A stretch of DNA of 64,000 nucleotides from Algoriphagus hitonicola. Its GTDB lineage: Bacteria > Bacteroidota > Bacteroidia > Cytophagales > Cyclobacteriaceae. Numbering within the stretch: the first letter of the stretch is position 1; each line of letters opens with the position of its first letter. Where the stretch lies: positions 124,001 to 188,000 of the forward strand of contig NZ_FOPC01000003.1 in NCBI RefSeq assembly GCF_900113375.1, given 5' to 3'. Made by a program: the position numbers and the translations under genes. Below the pieces are notes generated by a model. It ran no database searches. It was not told the DNA's origin and was given only the letters and a program-made list of their open reading frames with translations. Below, in pieces: positions 8,344 to 16,279 of this stretch.

Positions 8344-8805
8344 TTATTCTTGCGTTCTTACCCGGGTCGAATGCAACATGTCCAACCGCCATCCTTTTTT
8401 CGTTTTTATAGCCGTGGCACTTTCCAACCAATATAGCTGTTGTGTTTCCTCTCCATTTTGGCTGAAGGTAGCATAATTATGATAGGCAATCCAAGCTGTA
8501 TTTCCCGTGACTTTTGTTTCAATAAAATCAAATCGGTTGGTTCTGATGCTCGGGCTTGGATTCTGCTTTGTCCGATCAAAATAAGCTAGGATCATTTTAT
8601 TGTCCCACACTTCCCCTTGCTCCAAAAGCAGAAAATCCTCCGTGTAATAATCCAAAATTTTTTCGGACTTAAACCCGGAAAAAAGATCGTCAAAGGAGTC
8701 TTGAATCAGGTTTTGGATGAGTTTTTCCTCAGGATGGGTTTGAGAAAAAGTTGGATGCGACATAAATCCAAGAATAGCTAGGGAAAGGAGAATAGAAGCT
8801 TTCAT
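8344..8805 (-). CDS. Exported SnoaL / DUF4440-like protein
   Basis: This is a 153-residue protein. I start it at the ATG at 8805, which gives a clean signal peptide (MKASILLSLAILGFMSHPTFSQ); the frame extends upstream but that extension is hydrophilic. The mature part has the NTF2-like pattern: a leading helix (LIQNLIQDSFDDLFSGFKSEKILDYYTEDFLLLEQGEVWD), then strands KVTGNTAWIAYHNYATF and YWLESATAIKTKKGWRLDMLHST. Members of this fold are small-ligand pockets or weak enzymes; no specific activity can be assigned. It lies directly downstream of the M20 hydrolase gene, 63 bp away on the same strand, so it is probably co-expressed. Confidence 0.7.
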   Translation of the reverse strand: MKASILLSLAILGFMSHPTFSQTHPEEKLIQNLIQDSFDDLFSGFKSEKILDYYTEDFLLLEQGEVWDNKMILAYFDRTKQNPSPSIRTNRFDFIETKVTGNTAWIAYHNYATFSQNGEETQQLYWLESATAIKTKKGWRLDMLHSTRVRTQE

Positions 8806-8868
8806 GAGTACTAGTTTTTGATTTGAGAAAAAGAAAGCGTGCGAATTGTTCTTTCGCACGCTAGACAC

Positions 8869-10320
8869 TTATTGTAATTTTGAATTGATCGGAGGCGGGC
8901 CATCGGGTACAAATCCTTTGTATTCGTAGTCACCTTTTTTGGATTTAAACTCCTCCTTGATTTGCTGGACAAGCTCAGGATTTTGGAATAAATCCACCAT
9001 GGTCATGGATAAAGCCTTGGCTGCATATGCCATTCCTTTGTGGCCGATGGACATTCCTCCGGCAGCTACGACCGCCCAAGAATGCCAAGGTGTACCATTG
9101 GGGGCGGTAGTCGCTGAGAGTCGGATTGTCGGAGCCACCCAACTCACGTCTCCTACATCTGTACTGCCTCCCATACTGTGCTCTGCAGTTTCCTCCATGG
9201 GTTCGATTTTAGAAACCAAGCCAATTTGGGGTTTACCCGTTGCCTCTTGGATTTTTTTAGCAAATTCCTGCTCTTCTTCGGTGTAGGAAATGGATCCCAG
9301 GTTTTCCAGATTTTTTTGTAGTGCTGCCGAACCAGTCCGGTTAACCAAAACCTCATGAACACCTGAAATCAAGTTGACCTCATGCTCGACATTTGCCAGG
9401 ATGGCAGCACCCTCCGCCATTTTCTCGACTTGCTTCCAAACCGGAACCAAGCCCTCCCGACTACTATCTCTGACTCGAACCCAAATCCGGCTATAATCCG
9501 GAACCACATTAACCACCTGTCCGGCGTCCTGAATGTGATAATGCATGCGAACGGTGGGTTTTACATGTTCTCTGTAATAGTTGATCCCAGTGGTATAAAG
9601 TTCAAGTGCATCTGATGCACTTCGCCCGTTCCAAGGGTCGGAGGAAGCATGAGCTGCTTGTCCTTTGAATTCGACCAAAAAATCCACCAAAGCCAAGCCT
9701 TTTTGAACAGCCGCTTTGGTCTCCGCACCGGGATGCCAATCCATCACCACATCTACATCATCAAATAATCCCGCCCGGATCATCCATAATTTTCCGAAAA
9801 ATTTTTCTTCAGCAGGAGTTCCGTAGAATCGAACCGTGCCTTTAATTTCTCCCGATTCAATCAGATCCTTGATCGCTGAAGCAGCACCCAAAGAAGCCAC
9901 TCCAAACAAATTATGTCCACAACCATGGCCGGGAGCTCCCTCGTTTAGTGGGCTTTTATAGGGAATCTTGTTTTGAGAAAGTCCAGGCAAAGCATCAAAC
10001 TCTCCCAAAATCCCGATAACGGGTGAGCCTGAGCCATATTCTGCAACAAATGCAGTTGGGATTTCGGCAACCCCTCGGGTAACTTTAAATCCAAGCTCTT
10101 CTGCATAATCTGATAGGGCGGCTGAGGACTGAGTCTCCTGAAAAGCGATTTCTTCAAAAGACCAAATCCGGTCACTCAGATCAGTTAACTCGGCAAAGCG
10201 ATTGTCAATGCTACTTTTTACTTCTTCTTTTAGTGCAGTAGAATTTTGCTGCGCCTGAAGGGGTAGGATTGCCGACAAACCCAACAGGGCTGGAAGGAAG
10301 CCTTTAAATTTACTAATCAT
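8869..10320 (-). CDS. M20 family metallo-amidohydrolase, AbgB-like, exported
   Basis: This 483-residue protein has a signal peptide (MISKFKGFLPALLGLSAILPLQAQ). The M20 motifs are visible: GILGEFDALPGL (the metal-site Asp motif), GHGCGHNLFG, the acidic FYGTPAEEKFFGK, and GGSTDVGDVSW near the C-terminus. A central dimerisation domain starts near VDFLVEFKGQAAHASSDPWNGRSA. GCGHN and DVGDVSW are typical of the AbgB (p-aminobenzoyl-glutamate hydrolase) and amidohydrolase branch. It is exported, unlike E. coli AbgB, so it likely cleaves an N-acyl amino acid or dipeptide outside the cytoplasm. It shares a strand with a gamma-glutamyltransferase gene 42 bp upstream, which suggests joint scavenging of peptides or glutamyl compounds. 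Confidence 0.85.
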   Translation of the reverse strand: MISKFKGFLPALLGLSAILPLQAQQNSTALKEEVKSSIDNRFAELTDLSDRIWSFEEIAFQETQSSAALSDYAEELGFKVTRGVAEIPTAFVAEYGSGSPVIGILGEFDALPGLSQNKIPYKSPLNEGAPGHGCGHNLFGVASLGAASAIKDLIESGEIKGTVRFYGTPAEEKFFGKLWMIRAGLFDDVDVVMDWHPGAETKAAVQKGLALVDFLVEFKGQAAHASSDPWNGRSASDALELYTTGINYYREHVKPTVRMHYHIQDAGQVVNVVPDYSRIWVRVRDSSREGLVPVWKQVEKMAEGAAILANVEHEVNLISGVHEVLVNRTGSAALQKNLENLGSISYTEEEQEFAKKIQEATGKPQIGLVSKIEPMEETAEHSMGGSTDVGDVSWVAPTIRLSATTAPNGTPWHSWAVVAAGGMSIGHKGMAYAAKALSMTMVDLFQNPELVQQIKEEFKSKKGDYEYKGFVPDGPPPINSKLQ

Positions 10321-10362
10321 GTATTTGTAATTTAGGTTGATGGTTTCAAATGAAAATTAATT

Positions 10363-12231
10363 TTACCAGGCAATTCCATAATCGTCTCCATAATCACTTG
10401 AACCGCCCCAGAAGCTCCCATGCTTCCAGTCAAACCAAATGGCATTGATCGGGCCTGAAGTTTTATTCCAGAGTTCGATTGAATAGCCTCTTTTAGATAA
10501 ATTCTTGGTCACCCAGTCCGGTGTGTCCTTTCTCAGGACGATGGCTCCCGGTCTGATTTCGTGGTCTCCAAAAGAGCTCTGCATTTGATAAGAATTGAAA
10601 TTAGCGGCTTCACTCGCTTCTTGCACATCCATTCCAAACTCGACTACATTCAAGAAATACTGAAGAAGGTTTTGATCCTGGGAATCACCCCCCTGCACGG
10701 CAAAAGAAAGAAAGGGTTTTCCGTCTTTCAGGGCCAAACTTGGCGTGAGTGTGACTCGTGGCCTTTTTCCAGGCTCTGGTAAATTGTAAGGATTGAGTTT
10801 TTCATCAATGACAAAGCTTTGCATCCGTTGAGAAAGCCCAACGCCGGTATTTCCTGCCACTACTGCGGGAATCCATCCACCACTAGGCGTCACCGAAACT
10901 ACCCAACCCTCAGCATCCGCCGCTTCCACGGTGGTTGTCCCACTAAGGAAATCAGTGATAAATTGATCATCGAGGGATTGATTGATATCCTCTGGAGACA
11001 AGGCAGCCATCGCTTCCTGATTGCTTTTCAGGATATCTAAATAGGGGTTAGTTCCTTCCTGAAATGGATAAGGATCCCCAGGTCCAATCTTCGGATCGTT
11101 TACATCACCGATAAGTTTCGCCCGTTCCTTGGCATATTCTTTTGAAAGTAGACCCTCCATCGGCGAATCCACAAAAGCCGGATCACCATAGTAAAAGTCC
11201 CGATCTGCGAAGGCTAAACTCATCGCTTGGTAAACCGTATTGATGTAGTTGGCAGAGTTGTACCCCATGGACTTCAGGTCAAAATTCTCCAAAATGTTTA
11301 AGGATTGGAGCAAAGCTGGACCTTGGGTCCATTCCTGAAGTTTGTACACATCGATCCCTTTGTAATTGACGTGTGAAGGTTCTTCGATTTTCACTTTCCA
11401 ATTTGCTAAATCTTCCTCCGTAAAAAGCCCTCCTTGTTCTCGCGTTCCTCTGACGATTTCTTTGGCAATATCACCTTTATAAAATCGATCATAAGCAGCG
11501 TAAATCGCCTCCTCCCGAGTTTTTCCTTCAGCCAATGCCTCTCGTTCGGCTTCGATTAATTTAGAAAGGGTCTGGTACAAATCCTCCTGGACGAATATTT
11601 CCCCGGCCACCGGAGCTTCCCGCTCTTCGCCGAGGTGCGGTAAGAATATCTTTTTGGAATAGGGCCACTGCTTGATTCGCTCTTTTTGCGCTTCCATCGC
11701 ATTGGCAGTTTGGGCTTCTAGAGGATAGCCTTTGGCAAGCTCCATGGAGGGAGCTAATATTTGCTCCAAACTCATCGTACCATACTCGGCCAACATGGTC
11801 ATGATGCCCCCCGGTGTCCCCGGAGTCGTAGCAGCAAGCGGACCATATTGCGGGGGATAATCCATTCCTTGTGATTTGAAAAAATCAACGGTAGCTCCCG
11901 TCGGAGCATAACCTAAGGCATTGATTGCAATGACTTTTTTCTCAATAGGATGATAAATCAGCGCTTGGGTTTCTCCTCCCCAAGACAACACATCCCACAT
12001 AGTAGAAGTAGCCGCAATCATGGCACAGGCTGCATCTACGGCATTTCCTCCTTGTTGGAAAATAGCTGCTCCTGCGGTGGCGCCCAAGGGCTTTCCTGTA
12101 ATCGCAACCCAATTTTTTCCATGAAGGATGGGCTTATTGTTGGGAGTGGATCCTGATCCGAGTCCAGGAAGGCCCTGTCCATACAAGTTCCAGGAAATTA
12201 AACAGGTGAATAGTAAGAGTACTTTTTTCAT
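10363..12231 (-). CDS. Gamma-glutamyltransferase family protein, exported
   Basis: This 622-residue Ntn-hydrolase precursor has a signal peptide (MKKVLLLFTCLISWNLYGQG). Family hallmarks are GNAVDAACA near residue 63, TPGTPGG, and the DLANWKVKIEEP segment. The autocleavage site reads SGTTTVEAADAEG, with Thr433 aligned to the nucleophile of the TTH motif; the usual following His is Thr434 here. GGDSQDQNLLQYF and a GxxPRxTLTPS-like stretch follow. Known members hydrolyse or transfer gamma-glutamyl groups, for example from glutathione, in the periplasm. The altered residue after the nucleophile and the Trp-Gly-Gly rich C-terminus suggest a divergent subfamily, so the substrate is uncertain. Confidence 0.85.
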   Translation of the reverse strand: MKKVLLLFTCLISWNLYGQGLPGLGSGSTPNNKPILHGKNWVAITGKPLGATAGAAIFQQGGNAVDAACAMIAATSTMWDVLSWGGETQALIYHPIEKKVIAINALGYAPTGATVDFFKSQGMDYPPQYGPLAATTPGTPGGIMTMLAEYGTMSLEQILAPSMELAKGYPLEAQTANAMEAQKERIKQWPYSKKIFLPHLGEEREAPVAGEIFVQEDLYQTLSKLIEAEREALAEGKTREEAIYAAYDRFYKGDIAKEIVRGTREQGGLFTEEDLANWKVKIEEPSHVNYKGIDVYKLQEWTQGPALLQSLNILENFDLKSMGYNSANYINTVYQAMSLAFADRDFYYGDPAFVDSPMEGLLSKEYAKERAKLIGDVNDPKIGPGDPYPFQEGTNPYLDILKSNQEAMAALSPEDINQSLDDQFITDFLSGTTTVEAADAEGWVVSVTPSGGWIPAVVAGNTGVGLSQRMQSFVIDEKLNPYNLPEPGKRPRVTLTPSLALKDGKPFLSFAVQGGDSQDQNLLQYFLNVVEFGMDVQEASEAANFNSYQMQSSFGDHEIRPGAIVLRKDTPDWVTKNLSKRGYSIELWNKTSGPINAIWFDWKHGSFWGGSSDYGDDYGIAW

Positions 12232-12258
12232 TTGGGTGAAGGTTGATTGGTTGACGGT

Positions 12259-13323
12259 TTAGTCACTTGAATCGATCAGTTGATTCATTATTGGTCTAAA
12301 GCCGGGAAATTTGGAATTATAATGGGTAAATAGTTGAAAAACAGCATTCGGGTCCTTGATATTCAAATTGTTGCTTGAGGCAAACTCCTCCATTTCTTCG
12401 GCTTTGTCGCCAAAAATCGGGAAGAATTTTTTACGTTTTTTGGGAATTTCAAGGATGTTTTTCTCGACCAAGTAATAGTATTTGTCCCGTTTTAGAATCT
12501 TATCGTTTCGCTCACCTACCATCAAGGCCGTGTTGTAGGTGGATTCCTTGAATACGGCGAGGGTTCTTCTCATCAAGGGTAATTCCCCTTCGACCAAAAC
12601 TTCAAAAAATCCGGAGATTGGGCTGCCCTCATCCAAGAAATCCATACCGTTAACAAAGTAGCGTGGAACGCGGTAGGTAGAGTCAACCCAAACAATATTC
12701 TGCACTCTCAAACCGGGCAAAATGGAAACCAGATTGTTTTCCGGCTCCATCAATTCAAACATGTTGGAAGTAATATTGTAACGGACCCGAAATCCTTCGA
12801 GCATCTGCTGATCTCGATAAAGGAGAATGGAGGCTGAATTCCATTTTTTATCCAAATAATTGTCACCCTCGACTTTTTTAGGATCAGGAGGAATTCCATA
12901 GACCATGTTCCCTCCAATGAAATTTGGTCGCTCATTGATTAAACGAATCACATTATCAGATCGGATGGTTTTCTGCAAAGCGGAAACTGTACCTTCAGCT
13001 CCCATTCGGATCATGTAAATGTCACCCAAATCCAAATCGCTCTTGAGATTAACCTGCTGCTCGTATCGGTTATATCCTTCAAGGTTTAGGGAAAGCACAT
13101 ATTTATCCTCAGGGAGATCATTGAATTTAAAATTTCCTCCAGCCACACTGGTTTTGCCAAAGGCAGTACCGCGAAGGGTGACATTAACTCCATCGATATA
13201 ATTACCACTTTCTGAATCAATTACACGTCCAGTCAAAGAATAATTCTGGGCCTGAATTACCCCTGAGACCAAGAAGCAAAGAAAGAGCAGAAAATAAATT
13301 TTTCCAGGTAGATTTTGATTCAT
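12259..13323 (-). CDS. Carboxypeptidase-regulatory-like domain exported protein
   Basis: This is a 354-residue protein, started at the ATG at 13323 (MNQNLPGKIYFLLFLCFLVSG..AQ), which gives a proper signal peptide. Residues about 28-110 form a CarboxypepD_reg-like beta-sandwich (YSLTGRVIDSESGNYIDGVNVTLRG, FKFNDLPEDKYVLSLNLEGY), the domain common at the N-terminus of Bacteroidota TonB receptors and surface proteins. The rest has no motif I recognise; it contains repeated beta strands and a basic EIPKKRKKF patch. It is 27 bp upstream of the gamma-glutamyltransferase gene on the same strand and may be the first gene of the run. The function is unknown. Confidence 0.65.
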   Translation of the reverse strand: MNQNLPGKIYFLLFLCFLVSGVIQAQNYSLTGRVIDSESGNYIDGVNVTLRGTAFGKTSVAGGNFKFNDLPEDKYVLSLNLEGYNRYEQQVNLKSDLDLGDIYMIRMGAEGTVSALQKTIRSDNVIRLINERPNFIGGNMVYGIPPDPKKVEGDNYLDKKWNSASILLYRDQQMLEGFRVRYNITSNMFELMEPENNLVSILPGLRVQNIVWVDSTYRVPRYFVNGMDFLDEGSPISGFFEVLVEGELPLMRRTLAVFKESTYNTALMVGERNDKILKRDKYYYLVEKNILEIPKKRKKFFPIFGDKAEEMEEFASSNNLNIKDPNAVFQLFTHYNSKFPGFRPIMNQLIDSSD

Positions 13324-13431
13324 AGAGATAGTCAATTCTTGTAATATTGAAATATAAGTCAAATGTCCTAGCTATGCAATTGAAGTCTTTTTCGAAAATA
13401 AATTGAATAGATTGCTGATCCCGAGTGGTAT

Positions 13432-13464
13432 TTTGGCTTTCCAAAGGATTTCAAGTTATATTTG
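13432..13464 (+). promoter_or_regulatory. Bacteroidota-type promoter of the DEAD-box helicase gene
   Basis: TTTG at 13432-13435 and TATATTTG at 13457-13464 are separated by 21 nt, matching TTTG-N17-23-TAnnTTTG. Transcription would start near 13470. This removes the in-frame TTG at 13462 as a translation start. Confidence 0.6.
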
Positions 13465-13509
13465 AAGGAGGCATTTGCCATTATTTCACCTAACCAATAT
13501 TCATTCATT

Positions 13510-14862
13510 TTGGATTTCTCTTCGTTTAATTTCGAATCCTCGCTTCAAGAAGGCTTGGATGCCATGGGGTTTGAGCAGCCCACACCAATTCAGGAAAAAG
13601 CCATCCCAGTCATGCTGGAGGGAAAAGATTTGATTGCCTGTGCCCAAACGGGTACCGGTAAAACTGCGGCTTTTATTCTGCCCATATTGAATAAAATCTC
13701 TAAATCTGGCAACAATAAACTCAATACGCTGATTTTGGCACCCACCCGGGAACTAGCCATTCAAATAGACCAACAAATTCAGGGTTTTGCTTACTTTCTT
13801 GGTATCAGTTCCATTCCCATTTATGGAGGAGGAGATGGTATCGTCTGGGAGCAGCAGAAAAAGGCCCTCGAAACAGGAGCAGAAATCGTCGTCGCTACAC
13901 CTGGTCGATTGATTGCCTTATTGGCAGGAGGAAAAATGGATTTGAGCTCCTTGGAGCATTTGATTCTGGATGAAGCCGATAGAATGATGGATATGGGTTT
14001 TTCGGATGATATTCTGAAAATCGTAAACTATCTCCCAAAAGACCGGCAAACGGTTCTGTTTTCGGCTACTATGCCACCAAAAATCCGACAGTTTAGCATG
14101 AAAATTCTTCGTAATCCCGAGGAAATTTCGATTGCTATAGGTAAAACAGCCGCCGGGGTAACACAGGCCATGTATGCGGTGTATGACACCCAAAAAGAAG
14201 AACTGGTCAAGTATATTCTTTCACAGAAAAATTACGAAGCGGTCATCATTTTTGCTTCCACCAAAGACAAAGTTAAGGCCTTGTTCAAGACCTTGAAAAA
14301 GCATTTTGATGTGGAAGCTTTCCATTCGGACCTCGAGCAGGTAGAGCGGGAAAAAATCATGTCTGCGTTTAAAAATAAAGCCGTTAAGATCCTGGTTGGG
14401 ACTGATATTATTTCCCGTGGGATTGACGTGGTCGGGATTGAGCTCGTGATCAATTATGATACTCCGGGTGATCCTGAAGATTATGTGCATCGGGTGGGTA
14501 GAACCGCCCGCGCCGATATGGAAGGAGAGGCCATCACTTTTGTCAATCCAAAAGATGCCTATAAATTTCAACGGATCGAAGAGTTGATCGGAATGGAAAT
14601 TTCTAGACTTTCCCTTCCCGAAGGTTTTGAAAGTGGACCAGAATTAAAGTCTTCAAAAACAGGATCTTCCTCTCCTTCCCATAAAAAGTCTTCCAAAGGC
14701 AAATTCTCTAAAAACAAGAGTGGAAATAAGCACCCAAAAGAAGAACCTAAGCCTAGACCTAAAATCGATACACCTGAAGTAAAAACTCCTCCAACAAGTC
14801 CTCCATCCACTTCTGCCATTCCCTCTAAATATGGGAAGAGAAGAAATGTAATTGACGATTAG
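13510..14862 (+). CDS. DEAD-box ATP-dependent RNA helicase
   Basis: This is an RhlE-like helicase of about 450 residues that unwinds RNA duplexes with ATP. All motifs are present: Q motif (MGFEQPTPIQ), I (AQTGTGKT), Ia (PTRELAIQ), II (DEAD), III (SAT), IV region (VIIFASTKDK), V (GTDIISRGIDV) and VI (HRVGRTARAD). The C-terminal 80 residues are a Lys/Ser/Pro-rich low-complexity tail, typical of RNA-binding extensions in this family. I place the start at TTG 13510 (..LDFSSFNFESSL) because a -7 box ends at 13464. The frame is open back to TTG 13462, and no in-frame ATG exists before the Q motif except within MGFEQ, so the exact start is uncertain. Confidence 0.9.
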   Translation: MDFSSFNFESSLQEGLDAMGFEQPTPIQEKAIPVMLEGKDLIACAQTGTGKTAAFILPILNKISKSGNNKLNTLILAPTRELAIQIDQQIQGFAYFLGISSIPIYGGGDGIVWEQQKKALETGAEIVVATPGRLIALLAGGKMDLSSLEHLILDEADRMMDMGFSDDILKIVNYLPKDRQTVLFSATMPPKIRQFSMKILRNPEEISIAIGKTAAGVTQAMYAVYDTQKEELVKYILSQKNYEAVIIFASTKDKVKALFKTLKKHFDVEAFHSDLEQVEREKIMSAFKNKAVKILVGTDIISRGIDVVGIELVINYDTPGDPEDYVHRVGRTARADMEGEAITFVNPKDAYKFQRIEELIGMEISRLSLPEGFESGPELKSSKTGSSSPSHKKSSKGKFSKNKSGNKHPKEEPKPRPKIDTPEVKTPPTSPPSTSAIPSKYGKRRNVIDD

Positions 14863-14938
14863 CGATAAATAAAATTGGTTTTTTGCATAGCTTGAGGTAA
14901 ATTTTAATCAAGTACTGTTTCACATAATTTTTAAGAGC

Positions 14939-15760
14939 ATGCAACAAATTAAATACAGAAGCAGGGGCGGAGCTGTTCGGTTTTTACAGGAGCTCCTGTC
15001 TCAGCTGGGATATGATATTCCTGCTACGGGTTATTTTGGAAAAATGACCGAAACTGCCGTCTTGGATTTTCAGTCAAAAAATCATCTGGTCATAGATGGA
15101 GTGGTAGGAATTAAAACTTGGACCATACTATTGGACCGGACAAAGCCGGCTGATGCCTTTGGGGATAAATTTCTGGACGAAACTGACCTGATTGATTTTG
15201 CGAATAAACATCAACTGGAATTGGCAGCGGTAAAGGCTGTGAATGAAATTGAAAGTAGTGGAAAAGGATTTCTGATTGATGGTCGGCCCAAAATCTTATT
15301 TGAAGGGCATATTTTTTGGAAAGAATTAAAATCACGAGGGATCAATCCTGAGTCCTTGGCAAATTTTTCAAATGCGGATGTACTCTATCCAAAATGGACC
15401 AGACAGCACTATTTGGGCGGAGTAAGGGAATACCTTAGGCTCGAAAAAGCAAAAACACTTCAACCCAATCCTTTAATCAAAGAGGCCGCCTTATCTTCCT
15501 GCTCTTGGGGGAGCTATCAAGTCATGGGATTCCATGCTGAAAAATTAGGATATAGTTCCGTTTTTCAGTTTGTAGCTGAAATGGAAAAACACGAGCGTAA
15601 TCATCTGGAGGCATTTGGAAGATATTTGGAAAAATTTGGCTGTATGCGCCATTTGAGAAGTAAAGACTGGACCAAATTTGCTGTTTGCTATAATGGTCCT
15701 GCACAGGCACAGCATCACTATGACGAACGCATGCGCAAGGCATACGAGCGGTTTTCATGA
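14939..15760 (+). CDS. N-acetylmuramidase with peptidoglycan-binding domain
   Basis: This 273-residue protein has an N-terminal PG_binding_1 domain at about residues 8-62 (GAVRFLQELLSQLGYDIPATGYFGKMTETAVLDFQ). It is followed by a DUF3380/N-acetylmuramidase domain (about 80-273) with AVKAVNEIESSGKGFLIDGRPKILFEGHIFW, SCSWGSYQVMGFHAEKLGY and FAVCYNGPAQ. The Glu of VNEIESSGKG is the expected catalytic acid. Family members are lysozyme-like muramidases often found as phage endolysins. There are no phage genes nearby and no signal peptide, so it may be a remnant of phage origin or be exported by another route. A DinB gene overlaps its stop by 4 nt. Confidence 0.85.
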   Translation: MQQIKYRSRGGAVRFLQELLSQLGYDIPATGYFGKMTETAVLDFQSKNHLVIDGVVGIKTWTILLDRTKPADAFGDKFLDETDLIDFANKHQLELAAVKAVNEIESSGKGFLIDGRPKILFEGHIFWKELKSRGINPESLANFSNADVLYPKWTRQHYLGGVREYLRLEKAKTLQPNPLIKEAALSSCSWGSYQVMGFHAEKLGYSSVFQFVAEMEKHERNHLEAFGRYLEKFGCMRHLRSKDWTKFAVCYNGPAQAQHHYDERMRKAYERFS

Positions 15761-16221
15761 AAAATAATTTTAAAATGACAGCATATTTTAAGGAGCTTTT
15801 CGATCGGGATCTGGACCGATTGGAAAATGAAATCAAAACCTTTAATCAAGAATCGAATCTGTGGATCTACCCGCCCGGCATTCTCAATTCTGCCGGTAAT
15901 TTGGCAGTTCACTTATGCGGGAATCTGCGCCATTTCGTGTGCCATGAAATGGGCGGATTTGAATATGTTAGAGATCGGGAACGTGAATTTTCCGTCAAAG
16001 ATCTTCCTCGCACCACAATTTTGGATGAGATTCAAGTTTGCCGAAATCAAGTCAAGATGAGCTTCGAGGGAATGGAAGATCGCATATTGGAAGAAAATTA
16101 TCCGATCCAGCATTTTGGAAAACCCATGACCTACGGATTTTTTCTGACTCATCTCTATGGTCATCTCAATTACCATCTCGGTCAAATTAATTATCTCAGA
16201 AGGATGATTGATTCCAAATAA
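15757..16221 (+). CDS. DinB family protein (DUF1572-like)
   Basis: This 154-residue four-helix-bundle protein has metal-ligand type histidines in the expected places: one in the second helix (NSAGNLAVHLCGNLRHFV) and HLYGHLNYHLGQINYLRRM near the C-terminus. DinB-fold proteins include thiol-dependent transferases such as bacillithiol S-transferases; the actual activity here is unknown. It starts within the stop of the muramidase gene (ATGA overlap) and is closed by a strong hairpin, so the two genes form one unit. Confidence 0.8.
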   Translation: MKNNFKMTAYFKELFDRDLDRLENEIKTFNQESNLWIYPPGILNSAGNLAVHLCGNLRHFVCHEMGGFEYVRDREREFSVKDLPRTTILDEIQVCRNQVKMSFEGMEDRILEENYPIQHFGKPMTYGFFLTHLYGHLNYHLGQINYLRRMIDSK

Positions 16222-16257
16222 AAATCCCAGCGGAATGAATCGACTGGGATTTTATGA
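16221..16257. terminator. Bidirectional terminator between DinB and SerB-SerA genes
   Basis: A perfect 10-bp stem, AAAATCCCAG (16221-16230) with CTGGGATTTT (16244-16253), has a 13-nt loop and A/T tails on both sides. It lies between convergent genes and can serve both strands. Confidence 0.8.
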
Positions 16258-16279
16258 CAGGGAGGGTTGTATTTCTAAA

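Noticed and set aside
13462..13509. TTG start at 13462 for the DEAD-box helicase gene
   Set aside because: It is inside the TATATTTG -7 box, so a transcript from that promoter would not include it.
14939..15760. Muramidase as a sign of a prophage
   Set aside because: There are no other phage genes; neighbours are a helicase and DinB gene.
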